This document shows, in pieces, positions 44,729 to 53,596 of a stretch of 64,000 bases of DNA. Position 1 is the first letter of the stretch. Each line of letters starts with the position of its first letter. The stretch comes from Candidatus Poribacteria bacterium (lineage in GTDB: Bacteria > Poribacteria > WGA-4E > GCA-2687025). A program made the translations under genes and the position numbers. The stretch covers positions 88,092 to 152,091 of the forward strand of contig JABGQA010000050.1 of assembly GCA_018644665.1 (NCBI GenBank), in the 5' to 3' direction. Below the pieces are notes generated by a model, which searched no databases, was not told the DNA's origin, and worked only from the letters and a program-made list of their open reading frames with translations.

Positions 44729-45499
44729 ATGTCACGAGTCACGAAGTACGGCGGGGTGGTACTCGCCCTCGTCGTTGCAGTAGGAGCTTCTCGCGGGGCG
44801 GCGGCTGCTGACCTGCAGAGCGATAGCTTCGACGGCGGTTCGTTGGACGGCGTGTGGAACGTCCAGAATCCCAACAGCGCCGACTGGGCCGTCGAGGACG
44901 GCAAGTTGCGGATCACGGGCGCGCACAACAGCAACGTCTGGGCCGACGACACCGCGACGCGGTTCACGCAGACGACGAGCCAGGACTTCGACGTCGAGAC
45001 GAGCGCGCTGATCCACTACCTTGATGCCAGCATCGTGGCCGGCATTACCGCGTATTCCGCGACGACGCAGGATACCGCCGGACGTGATGGCGAGTGGGTG
45101 ACCCTCAAGCTGTGGGGCCGCGGCGGCACCGACAACAATGCCGTGCTGCAGTACCAACGGCGCGAGAATGACGACGGCGCGTTCGGTTACGTCGGCACGC
45201 AGCCGGACTACATGCCCGACCAGGGCGATATCCCCATAGGCCTCCGCATTCGCCGGACGGGCGACGAATACACGTCGTGGTTCAAGCCGGGCGACGCGGG
45301 TGACTGGGTGGATGTAAGCACCGTGACAAGCGCCCTCCAGGATCCGCTCGAGGTCGGCATCTACGCCGGCAACGCGGATGGTGAGGGCGGCGAGATCACC
45401 GCGTGGTTCGACACATTCACCGAGGCCTCGGACACCGGCGCGACGGCCGTCGATCCGAAGTACAAGACCGCGGTGACGTGGGGCGCCCTGAAGCGCTAG
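44729..45499 (+). CDS. Secreted LamG/concanavalin-like protein, copy 1
   Basis: A 256-aa secreted protein: signal peptide (VVLALVVAVGASRGAAAAD) and one beta-sandwich-like domain (DSFDGGSLDGVWNVQNP, FDVETSALIHYLDASIVAGI, GEWVTLKLWGRGG, GLRIRRTGDEYTSWFKPGD). Folds of this kind bind glycans. The C terminus ends TAVTWGALKR, close to the end of the next gene's product. GAGGAG precedes the ATG. It is 71 bp upstream of its paralogue; a hairpin lies between. Confidence 0.78.
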   Translation: MSRVTKYGGVVLALVVAVGASRGAAAADLQSDSFDGGSLDGVWNVQNPNSADWAVEDGKLRITGAHNSNVWADDTATRFTQTTSQDFDVETSALIHYLDASIVAGITAYSATTQDTAGRDGEWVTLKLWGRGGTDNNAVLQYQRRENDDGAFGYVGTQPDYMPDQGDIPIGLRIRRTGDEYTSWFKPGDAGDWVDVSTVTSALQDPLEVGIYAGNADGEGGEITAWFDTFTEASDTGATAVDPKYKTAVTWGALKR

Positions 45500-45514
45500 A
45501 GCCAGCATACGCAA

Positions 45515-45548
45515 GCAACCCCGGGGCGTACCACGTCACCGGGGTTGC
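45515..45548 (+). terminator. Perfect 10-bp hairpin between the two paralogues
   Basis: GCAACCCCGG and CCGGGGTTGC pair perfectly around a 14-base loop, 15 bases after the first gene's stop. No T-run follows, so it may be an attenuator or an RNA-stability element more than a full terminator. Confidence 0.5.
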
Positions 45549-45570
45549 GCGCTTCTAAGGAGGGAATCGT

Positions 45571-46335
45571 ATGTCGCGAGTGACCGCTCTTGCTCTTGCC
45601 CTCACGGTGATCGCAGGCGGCGTGAGGGCCGCCGACTCCCTGGGGGACCCCTTCGACGGTACGAAGCTCGGCAACGCGAATTGGCAGTGGGAGTTCGAGC
45701 CGGCCTCGTGGGACCTGGGTGAGACGACGCCGGGGTGGCTCACGATGGAAGGCGACCCGAGTCGGAACCTGTGGGCGGACTACACCACCAGCCACCTCTA
45801 TCAGGAGCACAGCGGCGATTTCGACATCGAGACGCATATGATCACGCATTACGTGTCGTCCTCGGTGGTCGCCGGAGTCGTCGCCTATTCACCGACGAGC
45901 CAGGACCACAATGGCCGTGTGGGCGAGTGGGTGGCCATCAAGCTCTGGGGTCGTGGGGCCGGCGAAGGCGACAACGCCGTCATCCAATACCAGGCGCGTG
46001 AGTTTGACGCCGGAGAGGGGTTCGTCGGGACCGTCCCCGGGTTCCAAGAGCCGCACGAGACCGACATCGACCTGTACATACGCATGAAGCGCGAAGGCGA
46101 GACCTTCACGGCTTGGTACAAACGAGCTGACGGCGATCCGTGGCTCGATATCGGCGCCACCGACCAGGCCCTCGAGGATCCGCTGCGCGTTGGCATCTTC
46201 AACGGCGTCGCCGACGCGGCGGGCGAAATCACCACTCGCTACGAACACGTCATCGACAACCTCACGCCGTTCGCCGTCGAACCTGGCGGGAAGCTCCCGC
46301 TGACGTGGGCCAGCCTCAAGGGTTCCGCGGAATAG
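45571..46335 (+). CDS. Secreted LamG/concanavalin-like protein, copy 2
   Basis: A 254-aa paralogue of the preceding protein with its own signal peptide (VTALALALTVIAGGVRAAD). The shared segments are FDIETHMITHYVSSSVVAGV, GEWVAIKLWGRGAG and LYIRMKREGETFTAWYKRAD. The C terminus ends LPLTWASLKG, which parallels TWGALKR of copy 1. AAGGAGGG precedes the ATG by 8 bases. The tandem duplication suggests two related ligands or subunits. Glycan binding is likely by fold but not proven. Confidence 0.78.
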   Translation: MSRVTALALALTVIAGGVRAADSLGDPFDGTKLGNANWQWEFEPASWDLGETTPGWLTMEGDPSRNLWADYTTSHLYQEHSGDFDIETHMITHYVSSSVVAGVVAYSPTSQDHNGRVGEWVAIKLWGRGAGEGDNAVIQYQAREFDAGEGFVGTVPGFQEPHETDIDLYIRMKREGETFTAWYKRADGDPWLDIGATDQALEDPLRVGIFNGVADAAGEITTRYEHVIDNLTPFAVEPGGKLPLTWASLKGSAE

Positions 46336-46389
46336 CGTCGAGCGGAGCAACACGACTGCGTCATGATCACTAGGACGCGGCGGTCGAAC

Positions 46390-47259
46390 ATGTGCAAACG
46401 ACACCGGCAGAAGCAGGCGCTTGGCGTCTGCTTCGCCGTGCTCGTCGCCGGAGCCGTGGCGACTCGCTGTGCGGCTCAGGCCCAAACGCGTCCGGAGATA
46501 GACTGGGCTCGCATCCCCGGCGGTGTGGCGCAGATGGGTTCGACGGCCGAGGAGATCGAGGCCGCGTACCAGGAGGCGCGGCTGCGCAGCTCGCTGCTGG
46601 AGCGGTACACTTTCGAGCTGGAAGCGCCGGCGCACGAAGTAGAGCTGACGCCGTTCGACATCTCCCGCTACGAGATCACGAACGCGCAGTACCGCCTCTT
46701 CGTCGCGGCCACGGGTCACGCGGAGCCGCTAGGGCTGAACGACGAGCCGGTCTGGGGTCAAGAAGGCTTCGATGGCGACGACCATCCGGTGGTCGGGGTG
46801 TCATGGTCTGACGCACGAGCGTTCGCTAGGTGGGTCGACGCCGACCTGCCGACCGAGGCGCAGTGGGAGCGCGCCGCGCGCGGAGTCGAACGTCGCAAGT
46901 TCCCGTGGGGCGATCGCACGCCCACGCCCGGCCATGCCAACTTCGCGCGCCGACTCAACCACACCGCCCCGGTAGGATCGTATGAGCGCGGCGCGACGCC
47001 CGAGGGCGTCCACGACATGGGTGGGAACGTGTGGGAGTGGTGTCGCGACGAGGATGATCCGGCCTACTACGCCAACAGCCCACGACTCAACCCTCTGAAC
47101 CTACCTGACAGCGCGGCGGGGGCCGACCGCGTGATCCGCGGCGGCTCGTGGGATCAGGGCGTCTCGTTCATGCGCAGCGCGCTGCGGTTCAAGTTCCACC
47201 CGCGGGCGACGCACAAGACTATCGGCTTCCGCATCGTCCGAGCGGCGGACGCGCCATGA
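46390..47259 (+). CDS. FGE-sulfatase-domain protein lacking the FGE cysteines
   Basis: A 289-aa secreted protein with a signal peptide (ALGVCFAVLVAGAVATRCAA) and a formylglycine-generating-enzyme fold: MGSTAEEIE, FDISRYEITNAQYRLFV, LPTEAQWERAARGVERRKFP, GNVWEWCRDE and VIRGGSWDQGVSFMRSALRF. True FGE has a Cys pair after RGGSW; here the segment is DQGVSFMRSA with no Cys, so the copper site is missing. It could be structural or act on another substrate. I chose ATG 46390; the frame extends to 46363. Its end overlaps the next gene by 4 bp. Confidence 0.82.
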   Translation: MCKRHRQKQALGVCFAVLVAGAVATRCAAQAQTRPEIDWARIPGGVAQMGSTAEEIEAAYQEARLRSSLLERYTFELEAPAHEVELTPFDISRYEITNAQYRLFVAATGHAEPLGLNDEPVWGQEGFDGDDHPVVGVSWSDARAFARWVDADLPTEAQWERAARGVERRKFPWGDRTPTPGHANFARRLNHTAPVGSYERGATPEGVHDMGGNVWEWCRDEDDPAYYANSPRLNPLNLPDSAAGADRVIRGGSWDQGVSFMRSALRFKFHPRATHKTIGFRIVRAADAP

Positions 47260-48908
47260 CGGTGTTGCTCCGAGCCGCGACCGCCTTGCTGCTGTGCGCC
47301 GGCCACGCCATGGCCGCCCCCTGGTTCACGGACGCGACCGAGGAGTACGGCCTGGACTTCGCGCACGTGAATGGCTTCTCGCCCGAGCGGCGCCTCGTCG
47401 AGACCATGGGCAGCGGCGGCGCGCTCCTGGATTACGACCGCGACGGCGACCTCGACCTGTACATGACGCAGGGGAACACGCTCCCCGTCCTCGACCGGAA
47501 CACGACTGATCGGCTCTACCGCCAGGACGACGGTCGCTTCACCGATGTCACCGAGGCATCAGGCCTCGGCTCGACGGCGTACGGGATGGGCGCCGTGGCC
47601 GCCGACTTCGACGGCGACGGCTACGAAGACCTCTACGTCACGAACCTCGGCGCCAACATTCTCTACCGCAACGCGGGAGACGGTCGCTTCGAGGATGTGA
47701 CGGCGTCCGCTGGCGTGGGTTGCGACCTGCTCAGCACGAGCGCCGCCTTCGCCGACTACGACAACGACGGCGACTTCGACCTCTACGTCTGCAACTACGT
47801 CGAATACTCCGTCGAGACGGACGTCCCGTGCTACTTCGGCGGCCTGCGCATCTACTGCGGGCCGAACGAGTACGTCGGTATCGCCGATGTCCTCTACCGC
47901 AACGATGGCGACGGGACCTTCACCGACGTGACGCGCGAAGCCGGCGTCTACGAGCCGGATACTCGAGGCCTCGGCGTTGTGTTCGCCGACATCGACGATG
48001 ACGGCTGGCTCGACATCTACGTGGCCAACGACATGACCCAGAACCTGCTGTTCGTGAACCAGCGCGATGGCACGTTCGCGGAGGAGGGCGTCCTGCGCGG
48101 CGTCGCGTTCAACGGCGACGGCATCGCCAACGGCTCCATGGGCGTGGACGCCGCGGACTACGACAACGACGGGGACATCGACCTGTGGATGACGAACTTC
48201 TCGCTCGAAGCCAACTGCCTCCTCGCGAACGACGGCGAGTACTTCTACGACGCGACGTTCGACGTCGGTGTCGCGGAGCCGTCGTTCCTGGCGCTCGGCT
48301 TCGGCACGCGCTTCGTGGACGTCGACAACGACGGCTGGACCGACATACTGGTCGGCAACGGTCACATATGGGATAACGTGGACGAGATCGACGACACGTT
48401 GTCCTACGAACAGCCCGTGCAGCTATTCGAGAACATGCGAGGGTCGTTCGTCGATGCGACGGCTCGATCTGGGCTGGGCCAGGCGGAGCACGTCGTACGC
48501 GGCATGGTGTTCGGCGACCTCGACAACGACGGCGATACCGACGTGGTGCTGTGCCGCTCCAACTCGTCCGCGGTCGTCCTCCGTAACGAGGTTGGTCAGG
48601 TATCCAACTGGGTCGGGCTCGACCTCGTGACGCCGACGGGAGCGCCCGCCATCGGCGCCCGCGCGACCGTCACCGCAGGTGGTATGACCCAGACGCGCGA
48701 GGTCACAGCCGGGGCCAGCTACCTGTCGGGCAGTGACCGGCGCCTGGTCTTTGGGCTTGGAGACAGCATGATGGCAGACGTGTCGATCCGGTGGCCCGGC
48801 GGCGAAACGACTGGTACGCGCACGAGTGCGAACGCCTATCAACGGCTAGCGAAGGCATCACAGCACGCGCCGGGAGCGACCCCGGCCGAACCGGAGAAGA
48901 CGCAATGA
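47256..48908 (+). CDS. FG-GAP/VCBS repeat and ASPIC/UnbV domain protein (CRTAC1-like)
   Basis: A 550-aa secreted protein: signal peptide (LLRAATALLLCAGHAMA), about seven FG-GAP/VCBS repeats with calcium-binding loops (LDYDRDGDLDLYM, ADFDGDGYEDLYV, ADYDNDGDFDLYV, ADIDDDGWLDIYV, ADYDNDGDIDLWM, VDVDNDGWTDILV, GDLDNDGDTDVVL), and a C-terminal ASPIC/UnbV domain (SDRRLVFGLGDS, then VSIRWPGGE). This family sits on the cell surface and probably binds glycan or protein partners. It overlaps the FGE-like gene (ATGA) and the GH2 gene (ATGA), so all three are coupled. Confidence 0.87.
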   Translation: MTVLLRAATALLLCAGHAMAAPWFTDATEEYGLDFAHVNGFSPERRLVETMGSGGALLDYDRDGDLDLYMTQGNTLPVLDRNTTDRLYRQDDGRFTDVTEASGLGSTAYGMGAVAADFDGDGYEDLYVTNLGANILYRNAGDGRFEDVTASAGVGCDLLSTSAAFADYDNDGDFDLYVCNYVEYSVETDVPCYFGGLRIYCGPNEYVGIADVLYRNDGDGTFTDVTREAGVYEPDTRGLGVVFADIDDDGWLDIYVANDMTQNLLFVNQRDGTFAEEGVLRGVAFNGDGIANGSMGVDAADYDNDGDIDLWMTNFSLEANCLLANDGEYFYDATFDVGVAEPSFLALGFGTRFVDVDNDGWTDILVGNGHIWDNVDEIDDTLSYEQPVQLFENMRGSFVDATARSGLGQAEHVVRGMVFGDLDNDGDTDVVLCRSNSSAVVLRNEVGQVSNWVGLDLVTPTGAPAIGARATVTAGGMTQTREVTAGASYLSGSDRRLVFGLGDSMMADVSIRWPGGETTGTRTSANAYQRLAKASQHAPGATPAEPEKTQ

Positions 48909-50686
48909 GCGGCGGCATACCCAGAAGCGAACATCCACGGCCACAACTCACGCGGCCGGAATGGCTGAACCTGAACGGCGAATGGTCATTCGAGATCGAC
49001 CATGGCAACAGCGGCCGTGACCGCGGCATCCTCGATCGCGACCTGTCCGGCGTCATCACCGTGCCGTTCTGCACCGAGTCGGAACTGTCGGGCGTCGCGT
49101 ACACGGACTTCATGGACGCGGTCTGGTACCGGCGCGATGTCGTCGTCCCGTCGGAGTGGGCCGGCAAGCGCGTGCTGTTGCACTTCCAGGCCGTCGACTA
49201 CGACGCCACCGTCTGGGTGAACGGGGCCGAGGTCGCGCGGCATCGCGGCGGGTGGTCGGGATTCACGTGCGATCTCACGGACGCGGCGGCGCCGGGCGAG
49301 ACAGCCACCATCACCGTAAGAGCGCGCGATGTGAAGGACATGCCGGGGAATAAGCCCGGCGGGAAGCAGTCGAACCACCAGCACAACAACGCCGGCTGCA
49401 ACTACACGCGCACGACCGGTATCTGGCAGACGGTGTGGCTCGAGGCCGTCGGACAGACGGCGTACTTGCTGCGTCCCCGTCTCACGCCGGACTGCGCCAA
49501 CGGCCGCCTGAATGTCGTCCAGCCCATTCGCGGCGCCACGGCAGGGCTGAGCGTGCGCATGGAGTTGCGCGACCAGATGGGGACGGTGGCGGAAGCCGAA
49601 GTCTCTGCCGACCTCGACTTCAGCCCGTCGCTGTCACTGGACATCCCCGCCGACCGGCTCCGTGCGTGGGGGCCCGGCGACCCGCATCTGTACGATCTGG
49701 AGATCGCGCTAGTCGACGCGAGCGGCGCGGTCGTCGATGCGGCCAGCAGCTACGCCGGGATGCGCAGCGTCACGATCGACGGCCGCGCGGTGAAGATCAA
49801 CGGCGTGAGCGTGTTCCAACGGCTTGTGCTGGACCAGGGCTACTACCCGGATGGCATTCTGACTGCGCCCACCGACGCTGCGCTTGTCGAGGACATACAG
49901 CTTTCCCTCGATGCAGGCTTCAACGGAGCCCGGCTGCACCAGAAGGTGTTCGAGGAGCGCTTCCTCTACCACGCCGACCGCATGGGCTACCTCCTCTGGG
50001 GCGAGTTCGGCGACTGGGGGATCGACCGCAACAACCCCCGCGCTGGGTACATCACGGAATGGCTGGAGATCCTGGAGCGCGACTACTCGCATCCGTCCAT
50101 CGTCGGGTGGTGCCCGCTCAACGAGACAGCGCAGCCTCGGCCTGAGGGCATTGAGGGCCTCGACGACCTCACGCGGGGGATGTTCCTCGCGACCAAGGCG
50201 ATGGACCAGAGCCGACCGGTGCTGGACACGTCGGGCTACTCTCACCGCGTCCCAGAGTCCGACATCTACGACAGTCACGACTACCAGCAGGACCCGGACG
50301 AGTTCGCCAAGAACCACGCTGGCACGGCAGAGGGCAATCTCCACCGCAACGGGCCGGAGGACCGGCCTTGGTCCATTCCGTACGCCGGCCAGCCGTACTT
50401 CGTCAGCGAATTCGGTGGCATCCGATGGAACCCCGCGGAGGCGTCCTCGCGGGCGTCGTGGGGCTACGGTCGAGAGCCTGCGGACATCGAGGAGTTCTAC
50501 ACGCGGTTCGACCGCCTGTGTCAGATCCTGCTCGATGACGAGAGCATGTTCGCCTACTGCTACACACAGTTGACGGACGTGTTCCAGGAGCAGAACGGCA
50601 TCTACCTGTTCGACCGGGCCACGAAGTTCGACATGGCGCGCATCAAGGCGTCGCAGACGCGCGTTGCCGCCATTGAGAAGCTGTAG
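48905..50686 (+). CDS. Glycoside hydrolase family 2 (beta-galactosidase/glucuronidase-like)
   Basis: A 593-aa GH2 enzyme. Sugar-binding N-terminal domain (NLNGEWSFEID, MDAVWYRRDVVVP, DYDATVWVNGAEVARHRGGW), Ig-like middle, then TIM barrel with the acid/base E407 in GWCPLNETAQ and the nucleophile E502 in PYFVSEFGG. There is no signal peptide, so it is cytoplasmic and would act on imported oligosaccharides. It lies 27 bp before galactonate dehydratase, so a beta-galactoside is a good guess; beta-glucuronidase is possible. Overlaps the UnbV gene by 4 bp. Confidence 0.88.
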   Translation: MSGGIPRSEHPRPQLTRPEWLNLNGEWSFEIDHGNSGRDRGILDRDLSGVITVPFCTESELSGVAYTDFMDAVWYRRDVVVPSEWAGKRVLLHFQAVDYDATVWVNGAEVARHRGGWSGFTCDLTDAAAPGETATITVRARDVKDMPGNKPGGKQSNHQHNNAGCNYTRTTGIWQTVWLEAVGQTAYLLRPRLTPDCANGRLNVVQPIRGATAGLSVRMELRDQMGTVAEAEVSADLDFSPSLSLDIPADRLRAWGPGDPHLYDLEIALVDASGAVVDAASSYAGMRSVTIDGRAVKINGVSVFQRLVLDQGYYPDGILTAPTDAALVEDIQLSLDAGFNGARLHQKVFEERFLYHADRMGYLLWGEFGDWGIDRNNPRAGYITEWLEILERDYSHPSIVGWCPLNETAQPRPEGIEGLDDLTRGMFLATKAMDQSRPVLDTSGYSHRVPESDIYDSHDYQQDPDEFAKNHAGTAEGNLHRNGPEDRPWSIPYAGQPYFVSEFGGIRWNPAEASSRASWGYGREPADIEEFYTRFDRLCQILLDDESMFAYCYTQLTDVFQEQNGIYLFDRATKFDMARIKASQTRVAAIEKL

Positions 50687-50713
50687 GGACGCCACCCTCG
50701 GGGGAGACGAGCG

Positions 50714-51817
50714 ATGAAGATCACGAAGCTGGAGACATTCCTCGTCAAGCCGCGGTGGCTCTTCCTGAAGATCCACACGGACGAGGGGCTCGTCGGCCTT
50801 GGCGAGCCGATCCTGGAGGGCAGGGCGCGGACCTGTGCCGAGGCCGTCGCGGAGCTTGCGCCGTACCTCATCGGGAAGGATCCGACGCGCGTCGTCCACC
50901 ACTGGCAGGCGATGTACCGGCATGCCTTCTACCGCGGCGGCCCCATACTCACCAGCGCGCTGAGTGGCGTCGAGCAGGCGTTATGGGATATCGCGGGCAA
51001 GGCGCTCGACGTGCCGGTGTACAAGCTGTTCGGCGGCCCGACTCGCGACCGCATCAGGCTGTACAAGGGTGGCGGCGATCCGGAGACCATCGGCGAGCAC
51101 ATCGCGGCGGGCTTCACGGCGTTCAAGACCGGCGTCGCTGGCGGGCGGCCGGCGCGGATCGTCGAGAACAAAGCGTTCGTGGACCGAGCTGCGGACAGGT
51201 TCGCGGCGCTCAGGCAGGCGGCCGGGCCGGAGATCGACCTGGCGATCGACTTCCACGGCGCGATCAGCCCCCAGACCGCGAAGCTGCTCATCAAGGCGAT
51301 CGAGCCGTACCAGCCGATGTTCGTCGAGGAGCCGTGTCAGTGCCAGAACGTCGACGTCCTGGCCGACATCGCGCGGTCGACGTACTTGCCCATCGCGACG
51401 GGCGAGCGCGTGTTCACCAAGTGGGGGTTCCGCGAGATCCTGGAGAAGGGCGCCGCGTCGATCCTGCAGCCTGACCTGTGTCACGCGGGCGGGATCAACG
51501 AGGTGCGCCTCATCGCCGGGATGGCCGAGGCGTCGTACGCGGGCATCGCGCCGCATAACCCCCTCGGGCCCATCAGCCTGGCGGCGTGCCTGCAGCTCGA
51601 CGCGTCGATCCCGAACTTCATCGCACAGGAGCACACCACCCTGGGCGAGGGCTACCTGAAGAAGCCGTTCGTCTTCAAGGACGGGTTCGTGGAGTTGCCC
51701 ACGGGACCAGGCCTTGGGATCGAGTTGGACGAGGACGCGATGGAGGACAAGATCGACCACGACTGGAGCAACCCCGAGTCGTACCTCCAGGACGATGGGT
51801 CCGTCGTCGACTGGTAG
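50714..51817 (+). CDS. dgoD: D-galactonate dehydratase
   Basis: A 367-aa enolase-superfamily enzyme very close to E. coli DgoD throughout: MKITKLETF, PRWLFLKIHTDEGLVGLGEP, FYRGGPILTSALSGVEQALW. The metal ligands and catalytic residues D179, H181, E205, E231 and H281 sit 4 positions below the E. coli numbering (183, 185, 209, 235, 285). It converts D-galactonate to 2-keto-3-deoxygalactonate. GGGGGAG precedes the ATG. It is the last gene of the operon; its stop is one base from that of a convergent SDR gene. No KDGal kinase or aldolase is nearby. Confidence 0.9.
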   Translation: MKITKLETFLVKPRWLFLKIHTDEGLVGLGEPILEGRARTCAEAVAELAPYLIGKDPTRVVHHWQAMYRHAFYRGGPILTSALSGVEQALWDIAGKALDVPVYKLFGGPTRDRIRLYKGGGDPETIGEHIAAGFTAFKTGVAGGRPARIVENKAFVDRAADRFAALRQAAGPEIDLAIDFHGAISPQTAKLLIKAIEPYQPMFVEEPCQCQNVDVLADIARSTYLPIATGERVFTKWGFREILEKGAASILQPDLCHAGGINEVRLIAGMAEASYAGIAPHNPLGPISLAACLQLDASIPNFIAQEHTTLGEGYLKKPFVFKDGFVELPTGPGLGIELDEDAMEDKIDHDWSNPESYLQDDGSVVDW

Positions 51818-51818
51818 G

Positions 51819-52583
51819 CTACGTGACCGTCAGTCCTCCATCGACCACGAATGTGCCGCCGGTGGCGTACGCGGCGTCATCGGTGGCGAGGAACGTGATG
51901 AGCGGGGCGATCTCGTCTGGCGTGCCCAGCCTGCCCAGGGGAATCGCGTCCTCAAGGCGTGTCTGACGGGTCGATGGGTCAGGATGGATGTCGTGGTTCG
52001 GCGTGCGCTCCAGCGCGCCTGGGCATACGGCATTGCAGCGGACGCCGTGCTCCGCGTAGTGCACCGCGACGTAGCGGTTCAGCCCTAGTAGACCGTGCTT
52101 CCCGCTCAGGTACGCCGGGTTCCGCGACGATCCGTTCAACGCCGTGATGGACGCCACGATCACGATAGACCCACCGGTGCCCTGCCGCACGAATTGCGCG
52201 AGGCCGGGCCTCACGGTCAGGTACACGCCCCGGTAGTTCACGTCGTGCGTTCGGTCCCAGACTTCCTCGGGGAGTTCGTGGAGCTTCACGTCGCGGTCGT
52301 GCAACTGGATGCCGGCGTTCGGCACGAGGATGTCCAGCGACCCGAACCGGTCGCACGCCAGCTTCACGGCCGCCTCGACGGCGGCTGACTGAGAGACGTC
52401 TGTAGGAACCCCGAGGGCCACGTGGCCCTCCGCTCGCAGCGCGACGGCGGCCGCCTCCAGCGGCGCGTCCGGGATGCCCGCCAGCACGACGTTCGCGCCC
52501 TCGCGCGCCATCCGCCACGCAGTCGCAAGACCGATCCCGCTCCCCGCGCCCGTGATGAGCGCCGTTCGCCCGTTGAGCTTCAC
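51819..52583 (-). CDS. Short-chain dehydrogenase/reductase (classical SDR)
   Basis: A 254-aa classical SDR. NAD(P) motif: ALITGAGSGIGLATA; catalytic set: IVIVASITALNGS (Ser), YLSGK (Tyr-Lys); NAG motif in VPNAGIQLHD. Probably oxidises a sugar or alcohol. The start is GTG at 52583, decided by AGGAGGGC 8 bases upstream; the ATG 12 codons earlier has no good ribosome-binding site. It is 42 bp after a phytanoyl-CoA dioxygenase gene and may be transcribed with it. Confidence 0.88.
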   Translation of the reverse strand: MKLNGRTALITGAGSGIGLATAWRMAREGANVVLAGIPDAPLEAAAVALRAEGHVALGVPTDVSQSAAVEAAVKLACDRFGSLDILVPNAGIQLHDRDVKLHELPEEVWDRTHDVNYRGVYLTVRPGLAQFVRQGTGGSIVIVASITALNGSSRNPAYLSGKHGLLGLNRYVAVHYAEHGVRCNAVCPGALERTPNHDIHPDPSTRQTRLEDAIPLGRLGTPDEIAPLITFLATDDAAYATGGTFVVDGGLTVT

Positions 52584-52625
52584 ACGCTGCCCTCCTGTCC
52601 CGCCGTCAGCCGTCGCCAATCGTCG

Positions 52626-53396
52626 TCAATCGTCGAAGGGGAGCGGCGACATGTGGAACGACTCGGTGTCGTGCGTCCACGCGCCCATGAGGGCACGGCG
52701 CAGCGGGGTTGTGCGCTCCAGGAACTCGGGCGACGTCGTCATGCGGTCTGTATGGTTGAGCCACGGCGGCGCGTAGATCGTGTGGAACATGTGCCGCGCG
52801 TAGTCGCGCGTGTTCGGGCTGCCACAGTGGTGGACGCCCTGGTGAAACATGAGTGCCGTGCCGGGCTCGCCGGTCACTAGATGCGCGTGCGGCACGTCCG
52901 TGTACTTGGATCCCGGTGGGAGCGGATGCCCCGTGTTGTGGCTGCCCGGCAGGAGCACCATGTTGCCCGCGCCGGCTTCAGACTGATCGGTGAGCACGAA
53001 CCCAGTGCGCAACTGTACCAACGGGGTCGGTGTCGCCAGCTTGCTGAATTGGTACGCCCCGGAGCCGTCTTCGTGGATGCCGCCGCCCGCGAATCCCGGC
53101 GGCACGACCGTCGCCCACGAGCTCTGTAGGATGAACCGGTCGCCGTACAGCGCCCGCGCCTTCGGCAGGATCGACGGGTGGTCCACGATATGTTCCAGCG
53201 CGGGTTCCTTCTCGAAGGTCGCTCCCAGCTGCCGCCACTCGTCGGCAGGGAGGTCGGCGTGCACCCGTTCGCACGCCTCGCGCGCGGCGGCCGTCTCGTC
53301 CTCGCTCAGCGCGTTCGGTATGACGAGATAACCGAGCGAATCGAACGCGAACCGCTCCATATCCGTGAGCGGCCCGGGTTCGCCGTATGGGATCAT
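52626..53396 (-). CDS. Phytanoyl-CoA dioxygenase (PhyH) family protein
   Basis: A 256-aa Fe(II)/2-oxoglutarate dioxygenase. The iron facial triad is H108 and D110 in GGGIHEDGSG, with a distal His at 189/190 in FHQGVHHCGSPN and an Arg (RDYARH) that can hold 2-oxoglutarate. It hydroxylates an unknown small molecule. The ATG at 53396 follows TGGAG by 9 bases; the frame extends to 53477 without a better start. PhyH genes are numerous in Poribacteria. It precedes an SDR on the same strand. Confidence 0.87.
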   Translation of the reverse strand: MIPYGEPGPLTDMERFAFDSLGYLVIPNALSEDETAAAREACERVHADLPADEWRQLGATFEKEPALEHIVDHPSILPKARALYGDRFILQSSWATVVPPGFAGGGIHEDGSGAYQFSKLATPTPLVQLRTGFVLTDQSEAGAGNMVLLPGSHNTGHPLPPGSKYTDVPHAHLVTGEPGTALMFHQGVHHCGSPNTRDYARHMFHTIYAPPWLNHTDRMTTSPEFLERTTPLRRALMGAWTHDTESFHMSPLPFDD

Positions 53397-53596
53397 GCAG
53401 TCGTGCTCCAGCCGCGCGTGGTGGCCCTGTCGTCGTGGTAGGCGCGGCATCGTCGCACACCCGCCGGAGCCGGCCAAGTAGCCGGTTTACCAGCCCGCCG
53501 CGCAGGGCTTGCCGAGCGTAAAACGGTTGGCTATCAGTGGAGCGTAAAGTGTTACCCGCACGCGATCGACATCGCCAATATAGGATAGGGGCAGTA

